Part shown: positions 1 to 7,866 of the stretch, piece by piece | How positions within the stretch are numbered: the stretch's first letter is position 1 | Layout: each line of letters begins with the position of its first letter | Origin: Nitrosovibrio sp. Nv4 | GTDB lineage: Bacteria; Pseudomonadota; Alphaproteobacteria; Acetobacterales; Acetobacteraceae | Direction: 5' to 3' | Assembly (NCBI GenBank): GCA_943330455.2 | Contig: CALQHT020000028.1 | Location: forward strand, 1-35,659 | Length of the DNA stretch: 35,659 nucleotides | The notes under the pieces: generated by a model | The model's input: the letters and a program-made list of their open reading frames with translations, nothing else | What the model was told of the DNA's origin: nothing | Database searches by the model: none | Translations under genes and position numbers: made by a program

Positions 1-84
1 GAGGGGGTTGGGGGGAGGGGTAAATCCACACCGATATTGCGCGAAACCCCTCCCCCCGCCCCCTCCCGCAAGGGGAGGGGGAGA
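1..84. repeat. Family A palindromic repeat, copy 1 (cut by window edge)
   Basis: The first 20 bases are the inner end of a G-rich left arm and bases 47-84 are the matching C-rich then G-rich right arm, ending in a CCGCAAGGGGAGGGGGAG-type sequence. The outer part of the left arm lies before base 1. The right arm matches the short-arm form seen at 4494-4538. The remaining bases to 142 hold no gene; they carry CCAGGATGTGTGA at 139-151, which recurs just after the copy at 4422-4538, so the repeated unit may extend past the palindrome. Confidence 0.8.
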
Positions 85-142
85 AGTTTCTCCAACCACC
101 CTGCCCCGCACCTGATTTTCTCCGGCCCTATCCCATACCAGG

Positions 143-958
143 ATGTGTGATTACCGCGGAGGCATAACGGGCTGGCAACGGATTAGCCTCGCCCTGGTGG
201 TTCGTTCGCTGCTCCTCCTTGCGCTCTCCACCCACCTCACCCCAGCAGCCCAAGCCGCAACCCGCGTCGTGTCGCTGAACCTATGCACCGACCAGATGCT
301 GGTCCTGCTGGCGCCGGAAAAGATCGCCGGGCTCTCCATCCTGGCCCGCGACCCGGCGCTGTCATTCGTCGCGGCGCAGGCAGCGACCCTCCCCATCGTC
401 CGCCCCTCGGCCGAGGCCGTGTTGCGCCTGCGTCCCGACCTGGTCCTCGCCGGCCCATATGGCGCGCAAACGGTGCTGGGATTGCTGGAACAGCACGGTG
501 TCCGCGTGCTCCGCCTGGACCTGCCCAACGATTTCCCCGGCATACGGTCCTTCACCCGGTCCCTGGCCGCGGCACTGGACGCCCCCGACCGCGGGGAGGC
601 CCTGATCGCCGTCATGGACCAGACCCTGGGCGAACCGCCCGTTCGGCCGCATCCGCTGACCGCCGTCGCTTGGCAACCGCGCGGCTATACCGCCGGGCCG
701 GGCTCCCTGATGCAGTCGGTGTTCCAGGCGGCCGAGCTGACCAATGCCTCCCACGGGCGGCGCCTGACGCTGGAGGCTTTGGTGCGCCATCCCCCCGACA
801 TTCTGGCGGTATCGGGCAGGCCCGCGTTTCCGTCCCTGGCGACGGACCTGCTGGACCATCCGTCTTTGGCGGCTATCCCCCGCCGCGTGGTGCCAAGCGC
901 GCTGACGATTTGTGCGGGTCCGTTTACGGCGGGAGCGGTGGAGTTGCTGAGCCGATGA
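143..958 (+). CDS. Periplasmic binding protein of a BtuF/FecB-type ABC transporter
   Basis: A protein of 271 residues, the usual size for the TroA/BtuF helical-backbone binding proteins that hand corrinoid, haem or ferric siderophore to an inner-membrane permease. Residues 15-39 form a hydrophobic signal segment ending in AQA, so export to the periplasm is expected. The mature protein opens with a beta strand and the family-typical VVSLNLCTDQM, followed by the LRPDLVLAG motif near residues 95-105. It is the first gene of a permease, ATPase and TonB series, with a cobalamin adenosyltransferase further downstream, which favours a corrinoid ligand. That ligand is inferred; haem or siderophore cannot be excluded. 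Its TGA stop lies inside the sequence CCGATGATCGG, which is repeated at the start of the permease gene (see 952-1201). Confidence 0.85.
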   Translation: MCDYRGGITGWQRISLALVVRSLLLLALSTHLTPAAQAATRVVSLNLCTDQMLVLLAPEKIAGLSILARDPALSFVAAQAATLPIVRPSAEAVLRLRPDLVLAGPYGAQTVLGLLEQHGVRVLRLDLPNDFPGIRSFTRSLAAALDAPDRGEALIAVMDQTLGEPPVRPHPLTAVAWQPRGYTAGPGSLMQSVFQAAELTNASHGRRLTLEALVRHPPDILAVSGRPAFPSLATDLLDHPSLAAIPRRVVPSALTICAGPFTAGAVELLSR

Positions 959-1201
959 TCGGACACTGGGCAACCATCCGTCAGTCGGTGGCAATGCCAA
1001 CTGGCCGAGAGATTGACGCACCGAGAAACCCAAGTCCGCCGTGGCGGGCGCAGGCCCGCCACCGACGACTTGCGAGACGGCCACAGGTGAAAGTCAAGGA
1101 TGCCGACCTGCGTCGGCATGACGGGATGGCGCCGATTGCCGGCTCCTGGCCGAAGACGTTCGGACAGAACGCCCCGGTCGCTCGGCTCGCCCGATGATCG
1201 G
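952..1201. repeat. Inserted intergenic unit bounded by 11-bp direct repeats, with two hairpins
   Basis: The same 11 bases, CCGATGATCGG, occur at 952-962 and 1191-1201, so the offset is 239 bp. The first copy contains the stop of the binding-protein gene and the second contains the start of the permease gene. Between them lie two palindromes: a 9-bp stem GTGGCGGGC / GCCCGCCAC around a GCAG loop within about 1031-1070, where outer AAGTC/GACTT also pair, and an 8-bp stem ATGCCGAC / GTCGGCAT at 1100-1107 and 1112-1119 with a CTGC loop. No gene is evident. The arrangement looks like a REP-type mobile unit inserted at a former ATGA stop/start overlap. That history is an inference. Confidence 0.6.
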
Positions 1202-2132
1202 GCGGTTGGCGGTGGTGCTAGTCGGAGCCTCGGCCCTGTCGCTGCTGATCGGCGACGGCTTCATCGGGACCGCGCCCTGGCCAGTGATCACCGATATCCG
1301 GCTGCCGCGTATCCTGCTCGCGGTGCTGGTCGGCGGCGGCCTCGGCCTGTCAGGCGCCGTGCTGCAAGGAGTCTTGCGCAATCCGCTGGCCGATCCCGGC
1401 CTGCTGGGAGTGACCGGATCGGCCGGTCTCGGTGCCGTGGTGGTGTTCTATTGGGGGCTCGCCGCCTCCTTCGCCCCAGCCCTGCCACTGGGAGGCCTGG
1501 CCGGCGCCGTGGCCGGGACCGCCTGCCTGATGCTGTTCGCCGGCCGCACCCCATCCGGACCATCGCTGATCCTGGCCGGAGTCGCGGTCTCGGCCGTGGC
1601 GGGCGCGCTGCTGACCCTGGCCCTGACCCTGGCGCCCAACCCGTTCGCCTTGGCCGAGGTAACGTTCTGGCTCCTCGGCGGATTGGAAAATCGCACCCTG
1701 TTCCATGTCGCCCTGGCCGCGCCGCCGATCCTGCTGGGCGCCGCGATCCTGCTGCGCTTGGGTCCCGGCCTGGACGCGCTCAGCCTGGGCGAGGACACCG
1801 CCGCCAGCCTGGGCGTTCCCGTCGCCCGCACCCTGATGCTGGCCGCGGCCGGCACGGCACTGGCCGCCGGGGCCGGAGCATCCGTCGCCGGCGGGATCGG
1901 ATTTGTCGGCCTGGTGGTCCCGCACCTGCTGCGCGCCCGGATGGGAGAACGCCCCAGTGCCATCCTCCCCGCCGCGTTCCTGGCCGGCGCCTGTCTGCTG
2001 CTCGCGGCCGACACCTTGCTCCGCCTGTTGCCCTGGGTGCTGCCCTTGTCGCAATCGCCGCCGCTCGGAGCCCTGACCGCGCTGTTCGGCACGCCCTTCC
2101 TGGTGGCGATCGCGCGCCGGATGGCACCGTGA
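1194..2132 (+). CDS. FecCD/BtuC-type ABC transporter permease
   Basis: A 312-residue, very hydrophobic protein with about nine to ten membrane segments, matching the FecCD/BtuC permease family. These proteins form a homodimeric inner-membrane channel for corrinoid, haem or siderophore. Family-typical sequences are visible: RLPRILLAVLVGGGLGLSGA near residue 35, the segment NPLADPGLLGVTGSAGLGA near residues 62-81, and GGIGFVGLVVPHLLR in the last third, the coupling-helix region that contacts the ATPase. The ATG start is in the second copy of CCGATGATCGG. Its stop overlaps the GTG start of the ATPase gene as GTGA (2129-2132), so the two are probably translationally coupled. At 312 residues it is slightly shorter than many homologues but has no visible internal deletion. 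Confidence 0.9.
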   Translation: MIGRLAVVLVGASALSLLIGDGFIGTAPWPVITDIRLPRILLAVLVGGGLGLSGAVLQGVLRNPLADPGLLGVTGSAGLGAVVVFYWGLAASFAPALPLGGLAGAVAGTACLMLFAGRTPSGPSLILAGVAVSAVAGALLTLALTLAPNPFALAEVTFWLLGGLENRTLFHVALAAPPILLGAAILLRLGPGLDALSLGEDTAASLGVPVARTLMLAAAGTALAAGAGASVAGGIGFVGLVVPHLLRARMGERPSAILPAAFLAGACLLLAADTLLRLLPWVLPLSQSPPLGALTALFGTPFLVAIARRMAP

Positions 2133-2809
2133 TCGGACTGACCCACCACACCGTCACCCTGGGACCGCGCACCATCCTGCGCGACGTGACATTCACACCC
2201 CGCCCCGGCGAGTTGACCGCCCTGTGCGGACCGAACGGCGCCGGCAAGACGACCCTCCTGCGCGCTTTGGCGGGCCTGCTCCCGCATACAATCCACCCCG
2301 ACCCCACCCGCGTCGCCTATCTTCCCCAATCCGCCCGCTCCGCCTGGGGCCTGACGGTGCGCCAGGTCGCCGAACTGGGCCGCATCCCGCATGGCGACCG
2401 CCGCACCGAACCGGTCGATCGTGCCCTGCATCTTTGCGGTGTCGAGGCATTGCGGGACACACGCATCGATCGCATCTCGGGCGGAGAGATGCGACGGGCC
2501 ATGCTCGCCCGCGCCTTCGCCACCGAACCCGAGGTGTTTTTGCTGGATGAGCCAACCGCCGATCTGGACCCCGCCGCGGCCCATGACGTGATGGGCCTGC
2601 TGCGCCGCACCGCCGATACCGGGAAAGCGGTGGTGGTCGTGCTGCATGCGATCGACCTGGCACTGCGCTACGCCGACCGGGTGGTGCTGCTGCGAGACGG
2701 GCGCATCGAGGCCGACCTGCCGGCAAACCAGGCCCTGCCCAACGCCGCCGCCCTGTTCGGCCTGCCCTATGGCCTGGACCCGACACCGCGCCTGTTGCCG
2801 CCGGACTGA
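2129..2809 (+). CDS. ABC transporter ATPase (BtuD/FecE-type)
   Basis: A 226-residue ATP-binding subunit that would power the adjacent permease from the cytoplasmic side. Walker A is GPNGAGKT at residues 34-41. The ABC signature ISGGEMRRAMLARA, Walker B VFLLDEPTADLDP and the H-loop histidine in VVLHAIDLAL follow in the right order. A long open frame extends upstream, but the first sensible start is the GTG at 2129, which overlaps the permease stop (GTGA), after which similarity to ABC ATPases begins at once. The stop overlaps the ATG of the TonB gene by one base. It is a little shorter than the roughly 250 residues usual for BtuD/FhuC; the C-terminal tail is brief. Confidence 0.9.
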   Translation: MIGLTHHTVTLGPRTILRDVTFTPRPGELTALCGPNGAGKTTLLRALAGLLPHTIHPDPTRVAYLPQSARSAWGLTVRQVAELGRIPHGDRRTEPVDRALHLCGVEALRDTRIDRISGGEMRRAMLARAFATEPEVFLLDEPTADLDPAAAHDVMGLLRRTADTGKAVVVVLHAIDLALRYADRVVLLRDGRIEADLPANQALPNAAALFGLPYGLDPTPRLLPPD

Positions 2810-3630
2810 TGCGCCGTTCGCTCGCGATCGCCGTTGTTGCCTCCCTGCTGCTGCATGTCCTGCCGCTGGTGACGTTCCTGCTGTGGCACGAACCGGCGCG
2901 GATCGTCACGGACCAGCCCATCGAACCAGCGCCAACCGAACAAGGCGCGGTGGAACTGATGATGGTCGAGCAGGAAGGCGCCGGCGAACCGCAAGCCGCC
3001 CCTCAGGAACCGTCGCAAGACCCGCCACGGGAGGAGACGACACCGGCGCCTCCGGCCGCCCCTCCACCTGCCCCGATCATCGCCGACTCGCTGCCTTTGC
3101 CGCCACCACCGCCGCCACCGGAATTGTCGGAAATCCCGGAGCCCCCGCCGCCCCCACCGGCTCCGCCGGAACCGGAGCGCCCCGACGCGGCACCGCCGGA
3201 GCAGCCCGATCCCGTGCCCCGCCCCAAGCAGGAACGGCCGGAGTCAACGGCTGTGACCGCCAACACGACGCCGGCCAGGGAAGCGGCGGCGCCGGAGTTC
3301 AACCTGGGAGGGACCGACAGCCCATCCAACGCCATCGTTCTGGGCGACAACGTGATTCCCGCCAGCCCGGACAACCAGTCCCGCAATCGCCCGCCCATCT
3401 ATCCCATAGAGGCGACAAGACGCGGCCAGCAAGGCACGGTCACCTTGCTGATCCACGTGTCGCCGCTGGGGGTGTCGATGGGCGCGGACGTGCTGCAAAG
3501 CTCCGGCTATCCGATGCTGGATCGCGCCGCGCTGGACGCGATCACGACCTGGCGGTTCCGCCCGGCGGTCCGCAATGGCACACCGGTGTCGTTCGACATG
3601 CCGATGCGGTTTACGTTTGCGCTCGAATGA
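2809..3630 (+). CDS. TonB-family energy transducer
   Basis: A 273-residue TonB-like protein. It has a short N-terminal basic stretch, a membrane anchor at about residues 4-26, a long proline-rich spacer (about residues 40-150, with several runs of consecutive prolines) to span the periplasm, and a C-terminal TonB fold. The C-terminal domain shows the family sequence YPIEATRRGQQGTVTL, then a conserved SGYPMLDRAALDAITTWRF block. TonB links the proton motive force to outer-membrane receptors, so here it probably serves a receptor for the same ligand as the upstream transporter. No receptor, exbB or exbD is in the window. The ATG overlaps the ATPase stop by one base, indicating one operon. Confidence 0.9.
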   Translation: MRRSLAIAVVASLLLHVLPLVTFLLWHEPARIVTDQPIEPAPTEQGAVELMMVEQEGAGEPQAAPQEPSQDPPREETTPAPPAAPPPAPIIADSLPLPPPPPPPELSEIPEPPPPPPAPPEPERPDAAPPEQPDPVPRPKQERPESTAVTANTTPAREAAAPEFNLGGTDSPSNAIVLGDNVIPASPDNQSRNRPPIYPIEATRRGQQGTVTLLIHVSPLGVSMGADVLQSSGYPMLDRAALDAITTWRFRPAVRNGTPVSFDMPMRFTFALE

Positions 3631-3655
3631 GGGCTTGGCCCCGCTTGACCGCTAT

Positions 3656-3785
3656 AACAACGGCCCGAATCATGGATCGACGATGCACTGCCCACCGCCC
3701 CCATCTCCCACCGTCATTGCCGGATCAAGCCCGGCAATAACGGTGAGGGGTGGGGCGGTGCACCGGTGCATGGTTCGGGCTGTTG
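3656..3785. repeat. Family B palindromic repeat, copy 1
   Basis: An imperfect palindrome of about 130 bp. The left half starts AACAACGGCCCGAATCATG and the right half reads back as AACAGCCCGAACCATG. The centre pairs CACCGTCATTGCCGG (3709-3723) with CCCGGCAATAACGGTG (3730-3745) around ATCAAG. It fills most of the gap between the TonB gene and the adenosyltransferase gene, so it could fold in the transcript and act as a terminator or mRNA end. Related copies are at 7512-7640, 34549-34629 and 35491-35545. Confidence 0.8.
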
Positions 3786-3807
3786 GCAATACTCAAAGGA
3801 CTAAATC

Positions 3808-4359
3808 ATGGTGCGCATAGACAGGGTGGTGACACGGGGCGGCGACCGCGGGGAAACCTCCCTGGGCGACGGCAGCCGGATCCGTAAGGACAGCACCCGC
3901 ATCGAGGCGATCGGTGCGGTCGATGAAACCAACGCCGTGATCGGCGTGCTGCGGCTGCATACGCAGGGCCTGCCCGACACCGACGCAATGCTCGCCCGCA
4001 TCCAGAACGACCTGTTCGACTGCGGCGCCGATCTCTGCGTCCCCGGAGAAGCCGGCGACCGGCTGCGCCTGACCGACACCCCGGTGGCGCGCCTGGAAGC
4101 CGAGGTCGAGGCCATGAACGAGGCGCTGCCAACCCTGACCAGTTTCGTACTACCCGGCGGCACCGCCGGCGCCGCCCACGCCCACCTCGCCCGCGTCACC
4201 GCTCGGCGGGCGGAACGGGCCGTCGTTGCGATGGAGGATGCCAATCCGGCACTGCTGCGTTACCTCAACCGGCTCTCCGACCACATGTTCGTGCTGTCGC
4301 GCGTGCTGAACGCCAACGGGGCAGGCGATGTGCTCTGGGTGCCGGGGGCCAATCGGTAG
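3808..4359 (+). CDS. pduO: Cob(I)alamin adenosyltransferase, PduO type
   Basis: A 183-residue protein of the PduO/MMAB family, which transfers the 5'-deoxyadenosyl group of ATP to cob(I)alamin to make adenosylcobalamin. The ATP-binding N-terminus TRGGDRGETSLGDGSR is clear, followed by the conserved KDSTRIEAIGAVDETNA segment near residues 30-46. The helical bundle carries NDLFDCGADL and, near the C-terminus, HLARVTARRAERAVV, which contains the conserved Arg residues. The length is usual. AAAGGA precedes the ATG by a good distance. Its position just after an ABC/TonB uptake set supports a corrinoid salvage role: import followed by activation. No cobalamin riboswitch sequence was recognised near it. 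Confidence 0.93.
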   Translation: MVRIDRVVTRGGDRGETSLGDGSRIRKDSTRIEAIGAVDETNAVIGVLRLHTQGLPDTDAMLARIQNDLFDCGADLCVPGEAGDRLRLTDTPVARLEAEVEAMNEALPTLTSFVLPGGTAGAAHAHLARVTARRAERAVVAMEDANPALLRYLNRLSDHMFVLSRVLNANGAGDVLWVPGANR

Positions 4360-4421
4360 GGCACAGATTGGGCCGTACTGCCGCCACGCTCCCATCCGCG
4401 TTCGCACATCTCGGCACCGGG

Positions 4422-4538
4422 AGAAAATTCCCCCCCTCCCCTTGCGGGAGGGGGTTGGGGGGAGGGGAAATCCCGCAATATCCGTGGGGATAACCCCTCC
4501 CCCCGCCCCCTCCCGCAAGGGGAGGGGGAGAATTTTCT
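4422..4538. repeat. Family A palindromic repeat, copy 2 (short arms)
   Basis: Left arm 4422-4467 and right arm 4494-4538 pair over about 45 bases with only a few mismatches, around a 26-base loop. Both arms are of the short type: a CCCCCTCCCCTTGCGGG segment followed by a G-rich run. The element fills the gap between the convergent adenosyltransferase and epimerase genes, where it could end transcription from either side. The rest of the gap contains no gene. Confidence 0.88.
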
Positions 4539-4591
4539 TCAGCCTCGCCCGGTTCCAGGATGTGTGAACGCGGTTGCCCACGCCCCCAGCC

Positions 4592-5122
4592 TCACCCCCC
4601 AAATGCCGGCCATTCGAGATCGCGGGAGGAAATCACCCGCGGCGCCACCGGCCACGCGACACCGAATGCCGGATCGTCGTACCGCGCGCCCCGGGCCGCG
4701 TCCGGGACGAATGGCACATCGATCAGATAGGTGACCTCGGCGTTATCCGTGATGGTCACGAACCCATGCGCGAACCCCGCCGGGATCAGCAGCGCGGTCT
4801 GTTCCGCCGCATCCAGATCCTGGCCGAACCAGCGGCCGAACGTCGCGGACCCCGGTCTCAGATCGACCGCGACGTCGAAGATCCGGCCGCGCGTCGATCT
4901 CACCAATTTCGTTTCGGCATGCGCCCCCGCCTGCCAATGCAGACCGCGCAACGTCCCCGCGCGCCGGTTCGCCGACAGGCTGATTTGGGACGGCCGGAAT
5001 GCCAGGCCTGCGGCGGCGAATTCCTGCTCGCACCAAAGGCGAGCGAAAAAGCCGCGAGGATCGGCCAGTTTTTCAACCCGCACGACGTACAGGCCGGCCA
5101 ACGGGGTCGGTTCGAAGATCAC
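4592..5122 (-). CDS. rfbC: dTDP-4-dehydrorhamnose 3,5-epimerase family protein (RmlC-like)
   Basis: A 176-residue cupin of the RmlC family, which epimerises dTDP-4-keto-6-deoxyglucose on the route to dTDP-rhamnose and related surface sugars. The N-terminal DPRGFFARLW block, the catalytic His62 in GTLRGLHWQ, Lys72 and the active-site Tyr132 in the EVTYLID segment are all present. The conserved ALLIPAGFAHGF strand lies at about 110-121. The length is usual. The start is GTG at 5122, which overlaps the stop of the upstream kinase gene as GTGA, so it is likely translated by coupling with the kinase. No rmlA, rmlB or rmlD gene is in the window. The exact sugar substrate cannot be read from sequence. 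Confidence 0.88.
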   Translation of the reverse strand: MIFEPTPLAGLYVVRVEKLADPRGFFARLWCEQEFAAAGLAFRPSQISLSANRRAGTLRGLHWQAGAHAETKLVRSTRGRIFDVAVDLRPGSATFGRWFGQDLDAAEQTALLIPAGFAHGFVTITDNAEVTYLIDVPFVPDAARGARYDDPAFGVAWPVAPRVISSRDLEWPAFGG

Positions 5123-7249
5123 CCGGCTTGTTCCGGGATGCGTTTCGCGGCGATGGCTGCCTCGATCGCCTCTCGCAGGCGCGCCTGGTCATAGGGTTTG
5201 CGCAGGATCGTCAGCCCCTCCCGGCGGGCGGCGTCCTCGTTGTTGATGTAGCCGGTGGTGAGCAGGACCGGCAATTCGGGCCACAGAACCCGGATTTCAC
5301 GGGCCAGGTCGATCCCACTGATCGATCCCGGCATGATGACATCGGACAAGACGATATCGTAATGGCGGCCGTCTTTGAGCGCAGCCAGCGCCGACTGCCC
5401 GTCCGGGACGCAAGTCACCGAAAGACCCAGATCCCGCAGGAACCCGGCGCCAACTTCCGCGACTTCGTCATTGTCTTCCACCAGCAGGACGCTGTGACCG
5501 TTCGGCAGATGAGTCTCCGTGTAAGGCGCGCGGGTGACGGGTGGCAGAGGCTCCAGCGTGCGAGGAATATACAGGGTGACGGTCGTGGTCTTCCCGACGA
5601 TGCTGTCGATCGTAACGGTGCCGGCCGACTGACGAGCAAAGCCGTAAACCTGGCTGAGCCCCAGGCCGGTGCCACGGCCGACCTCCTTCGTCGTGAAGAA
5701 TGGATCGAAGACCCGGGGCAGGATCTCGGCCGGGATGCCGGTGCCGGTATCGGTGACAGAAACGGCGACGAACGCCCCGGTCAATCCGTCGACCATATCG
5801 TCTGGTATCAACGCCACCCGGCGCAGACGGACGGTCAGAAAGCCGCCCTCCGGCATGGCGTCACGCGCATTCACGGTAATATTGAGCAGCGCCAGTTCGA
5901 ACTCGCCCGGGTCGATCTTGACCGGACAGGGGGGTGGGCGGGATTTCGACAAGCATCTCGATATCGCCGCGCAAGGAGCGCCGCAGCACGTCCTGGAATC
6001 GCCGCAGATGGGCGGACAGATCGACCACTTCCATGGACAAAGGCTGGTCGCGCGAAAATGTCAGCAATTGGCGGGTCAGCGCTTCCCCCCGCCGGATGGC
6101 GCCATCGATCAGCTCCAGGGAGCGGCGATGGCGGTCATCCATCGGCACCGACTCCAGCCGCTCCGCACTGCCTTGGATGACCATCAGCAGGTTGTTGAAA
6201 TCATGGGCGATCCCACCGGTAAGCTGGCCGATCGCTTCCAGCCGCTGGGCCCGCCGCAGGGCGGCTTCGGCGGTTTCCCGCCGTTCTGCCTCCACAAACA
6301 GCATGCGGGTGCGCTGCAAGGCGAACCCCAGCGCGGACAGGATGGCCACGGTGACCGGCAGGCCAACCGCCAGGTGCGAGCCGAGGTCGGCACGCCATCG
6401 TTGCCAGATGGCCGATTCCTCGGTGGCGACCAGGAGGTAGACCGGGAAGCCGGGAACGATCCGATAGCCGACCAGGCGCTCCATCCCGTCCGAGCCCGTC
6501 GCGGTCCGCAATCCCCGGTCGCCGCGTTGTTCGGTTTCGCGCAGCCATGCCGGCTGGGACGGCGCGCTGACGACTCGTGGATCGACGGTCCCCGGATAGC
6601 TGGCCAGGACGACGCCATCGGCCCGCACCATTCGGAAGCGCAGGTCGGCCTCGTCATCGGCGATCCGGGTAAAGAACGCCTCGAAGCTGCTGGGAAGCAG
6701 GGATACATTGAGGACGCCGACAAAGTCCTGGTTCGGCGACGGGCGGCGGCGGCTGGCGGTAAAGAACGGTGCCCCGGTCGGGATTTTCGGCAGCAGCACA
6801 CCCCCGACATAGATGCCGTCCGCCCGATCCTGAAGGACGCGAAAAAAATCGCGGTCGGTCACGTCCATGGCCGGTAACGGAAAGATGTAATTCGTCACCA
6901 GCGGTATGCCACTGGCCGAGAACACCCAGATGGACTGCACCTCGGGCACGATATTCGACATCGACCTGAAGGCGTTGTTCAAGGACCACGCGCGTGCGCG
7001 GATCGTGTCGTCGTCCAGATTTTCGGTGAGCAGGGCGGCGTTGTTCAACAGCAAATCGGCGGTCTGGAACACTTTCAGCGCGTGTTCGACAAGCACATCG
7101 AGCGTGCTGTCGATCCGGTGTTCGACTTCGCGCCGTATCCAGCTGTACTGGCTGAGGCTCGCATAGGACAGCAGCGCCAGGGGAAACAGGACGCAACAGA
7201 TCATCACGCCGATCAAAAGCCGAGCGGCGCGGCTATGCGCGCCTTTCAC
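5119..7249 (-). pseudogene. Hybrid sensor histidine kinase with receiver domain, interrupted by a frameshift
   Basis: The upstream part, from a GTG at 7249, has a membrane segment at about residues 11-31, a periplasmic Cache-like sensor region (about 35-285), a second membrane segment (about 292-312) and a HisKA dimerisation helix with phospho-acceptor His349 in GQLTGGIAHDFNNLL. This frame stops at 5861. The rest continues in the next frame from about 5952: N-box NITVNARDAMP, G-boxes DTGTGIP and GRGTGLGLS, DPFFTTK, then a receiver domain with its Asp in VLSDVIMPG. The break falls at a six-base C run (5929-5934, read on this strand). Removing one C joins the two parts into about 709 residues. 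This is either a genuine mutation, a phase-variable tract or a sequencing error. Its stop overlaps the epimerase start. Confidence 0.82.
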
Positions 7250-7866
7250 CGGGTGAGCCCCATGGTGATGCCGTCCACTCTGTCGCGGGCCTGTTTCATA
7301 TCCGATGCCGCCTCAGAATTCATTAACGTCGGTCGTTTTTGCGCGCGGGGCAACCATTCACGTCGTGACGATGCAGACGATATCCCATGCTGTCGATGGC
7401 GCAACGGACAATGCGCGCGGTTTCGGCCGTCCGGTTCCGCGTCGCCCGGCACGACGGTCGACCACGAGCGGTTGCGTGGGGCGCGGCCTTAAGGCGACGC
7501 CGACGCTTCTAACCATGGATCGACAGGCCGGCCGCATGGGTATTGCCGAGCTGGACCCGGTAACCCACCCGCTGCCGGTGAAGCGCGGGTTGCTGGGCCA
7601 AGCCCGGCAATGCCGGTGAGGCGTTTACTCGATCGCTCAACTTTGGTTCGCAGCCGCCTGGCAGTTGATCCGCCGTCGGAGATCGCTCAGAAAGGGCGCG
7701 AACCACGGCGGATCGCACGCATGAGCACCGACCTTCTTCACGAAGGCTACCGGGTCGGCCAGGCAGCCGGCACCGACTCGAATTTCGTCCCGGACGGCCG
7801 CGGCTCGGCCGAACCGAAACATCGGGGAATCGGACTGGTCCGCCGCTCGCCCGGGTGTGCCGTCTG
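7250..7866. other. Intergenic region without a convincing gene
   Basis: About 600 bases separate the divergent kinase and ribF genes. Both strands have short open frames, but none resembles a known family or has a good ribosome site. Bases 7512-7640 hold a degenerate family B palindrome. Promoters for both flanking genes must lie here, but no box is strong enough to name. Confidence 0.5.
7512..7640. repeat. Family B palindromic repeat, copy 2 (degenerate)
   Basis: The unit begins AACCATGGATCGAC, nearly identical to the start of the copies at 3656-3785 and 35491-35545. The right part, CAAGCCCGGCAATGCCGGTGA, is the reverse complement of the family core. The two halves pair poorly over the outer region, so this copy is worn or rearranged. 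Confidence 0.6.

Noticed and set aside
1-142. Cobalamin riboswitch ahead of the uptake operon
   Set aside because: No B12-box-like sequence was recognised; the stretch is taken up by a palindromic repeat. A riboswitch could lie before base 1.
1100-2128. Upstream extension of the ATPase reading frame
   Set aside because: The frame is open by chance across the permease gene; ABC ATPase similarity begins only after the GTG at 2129.
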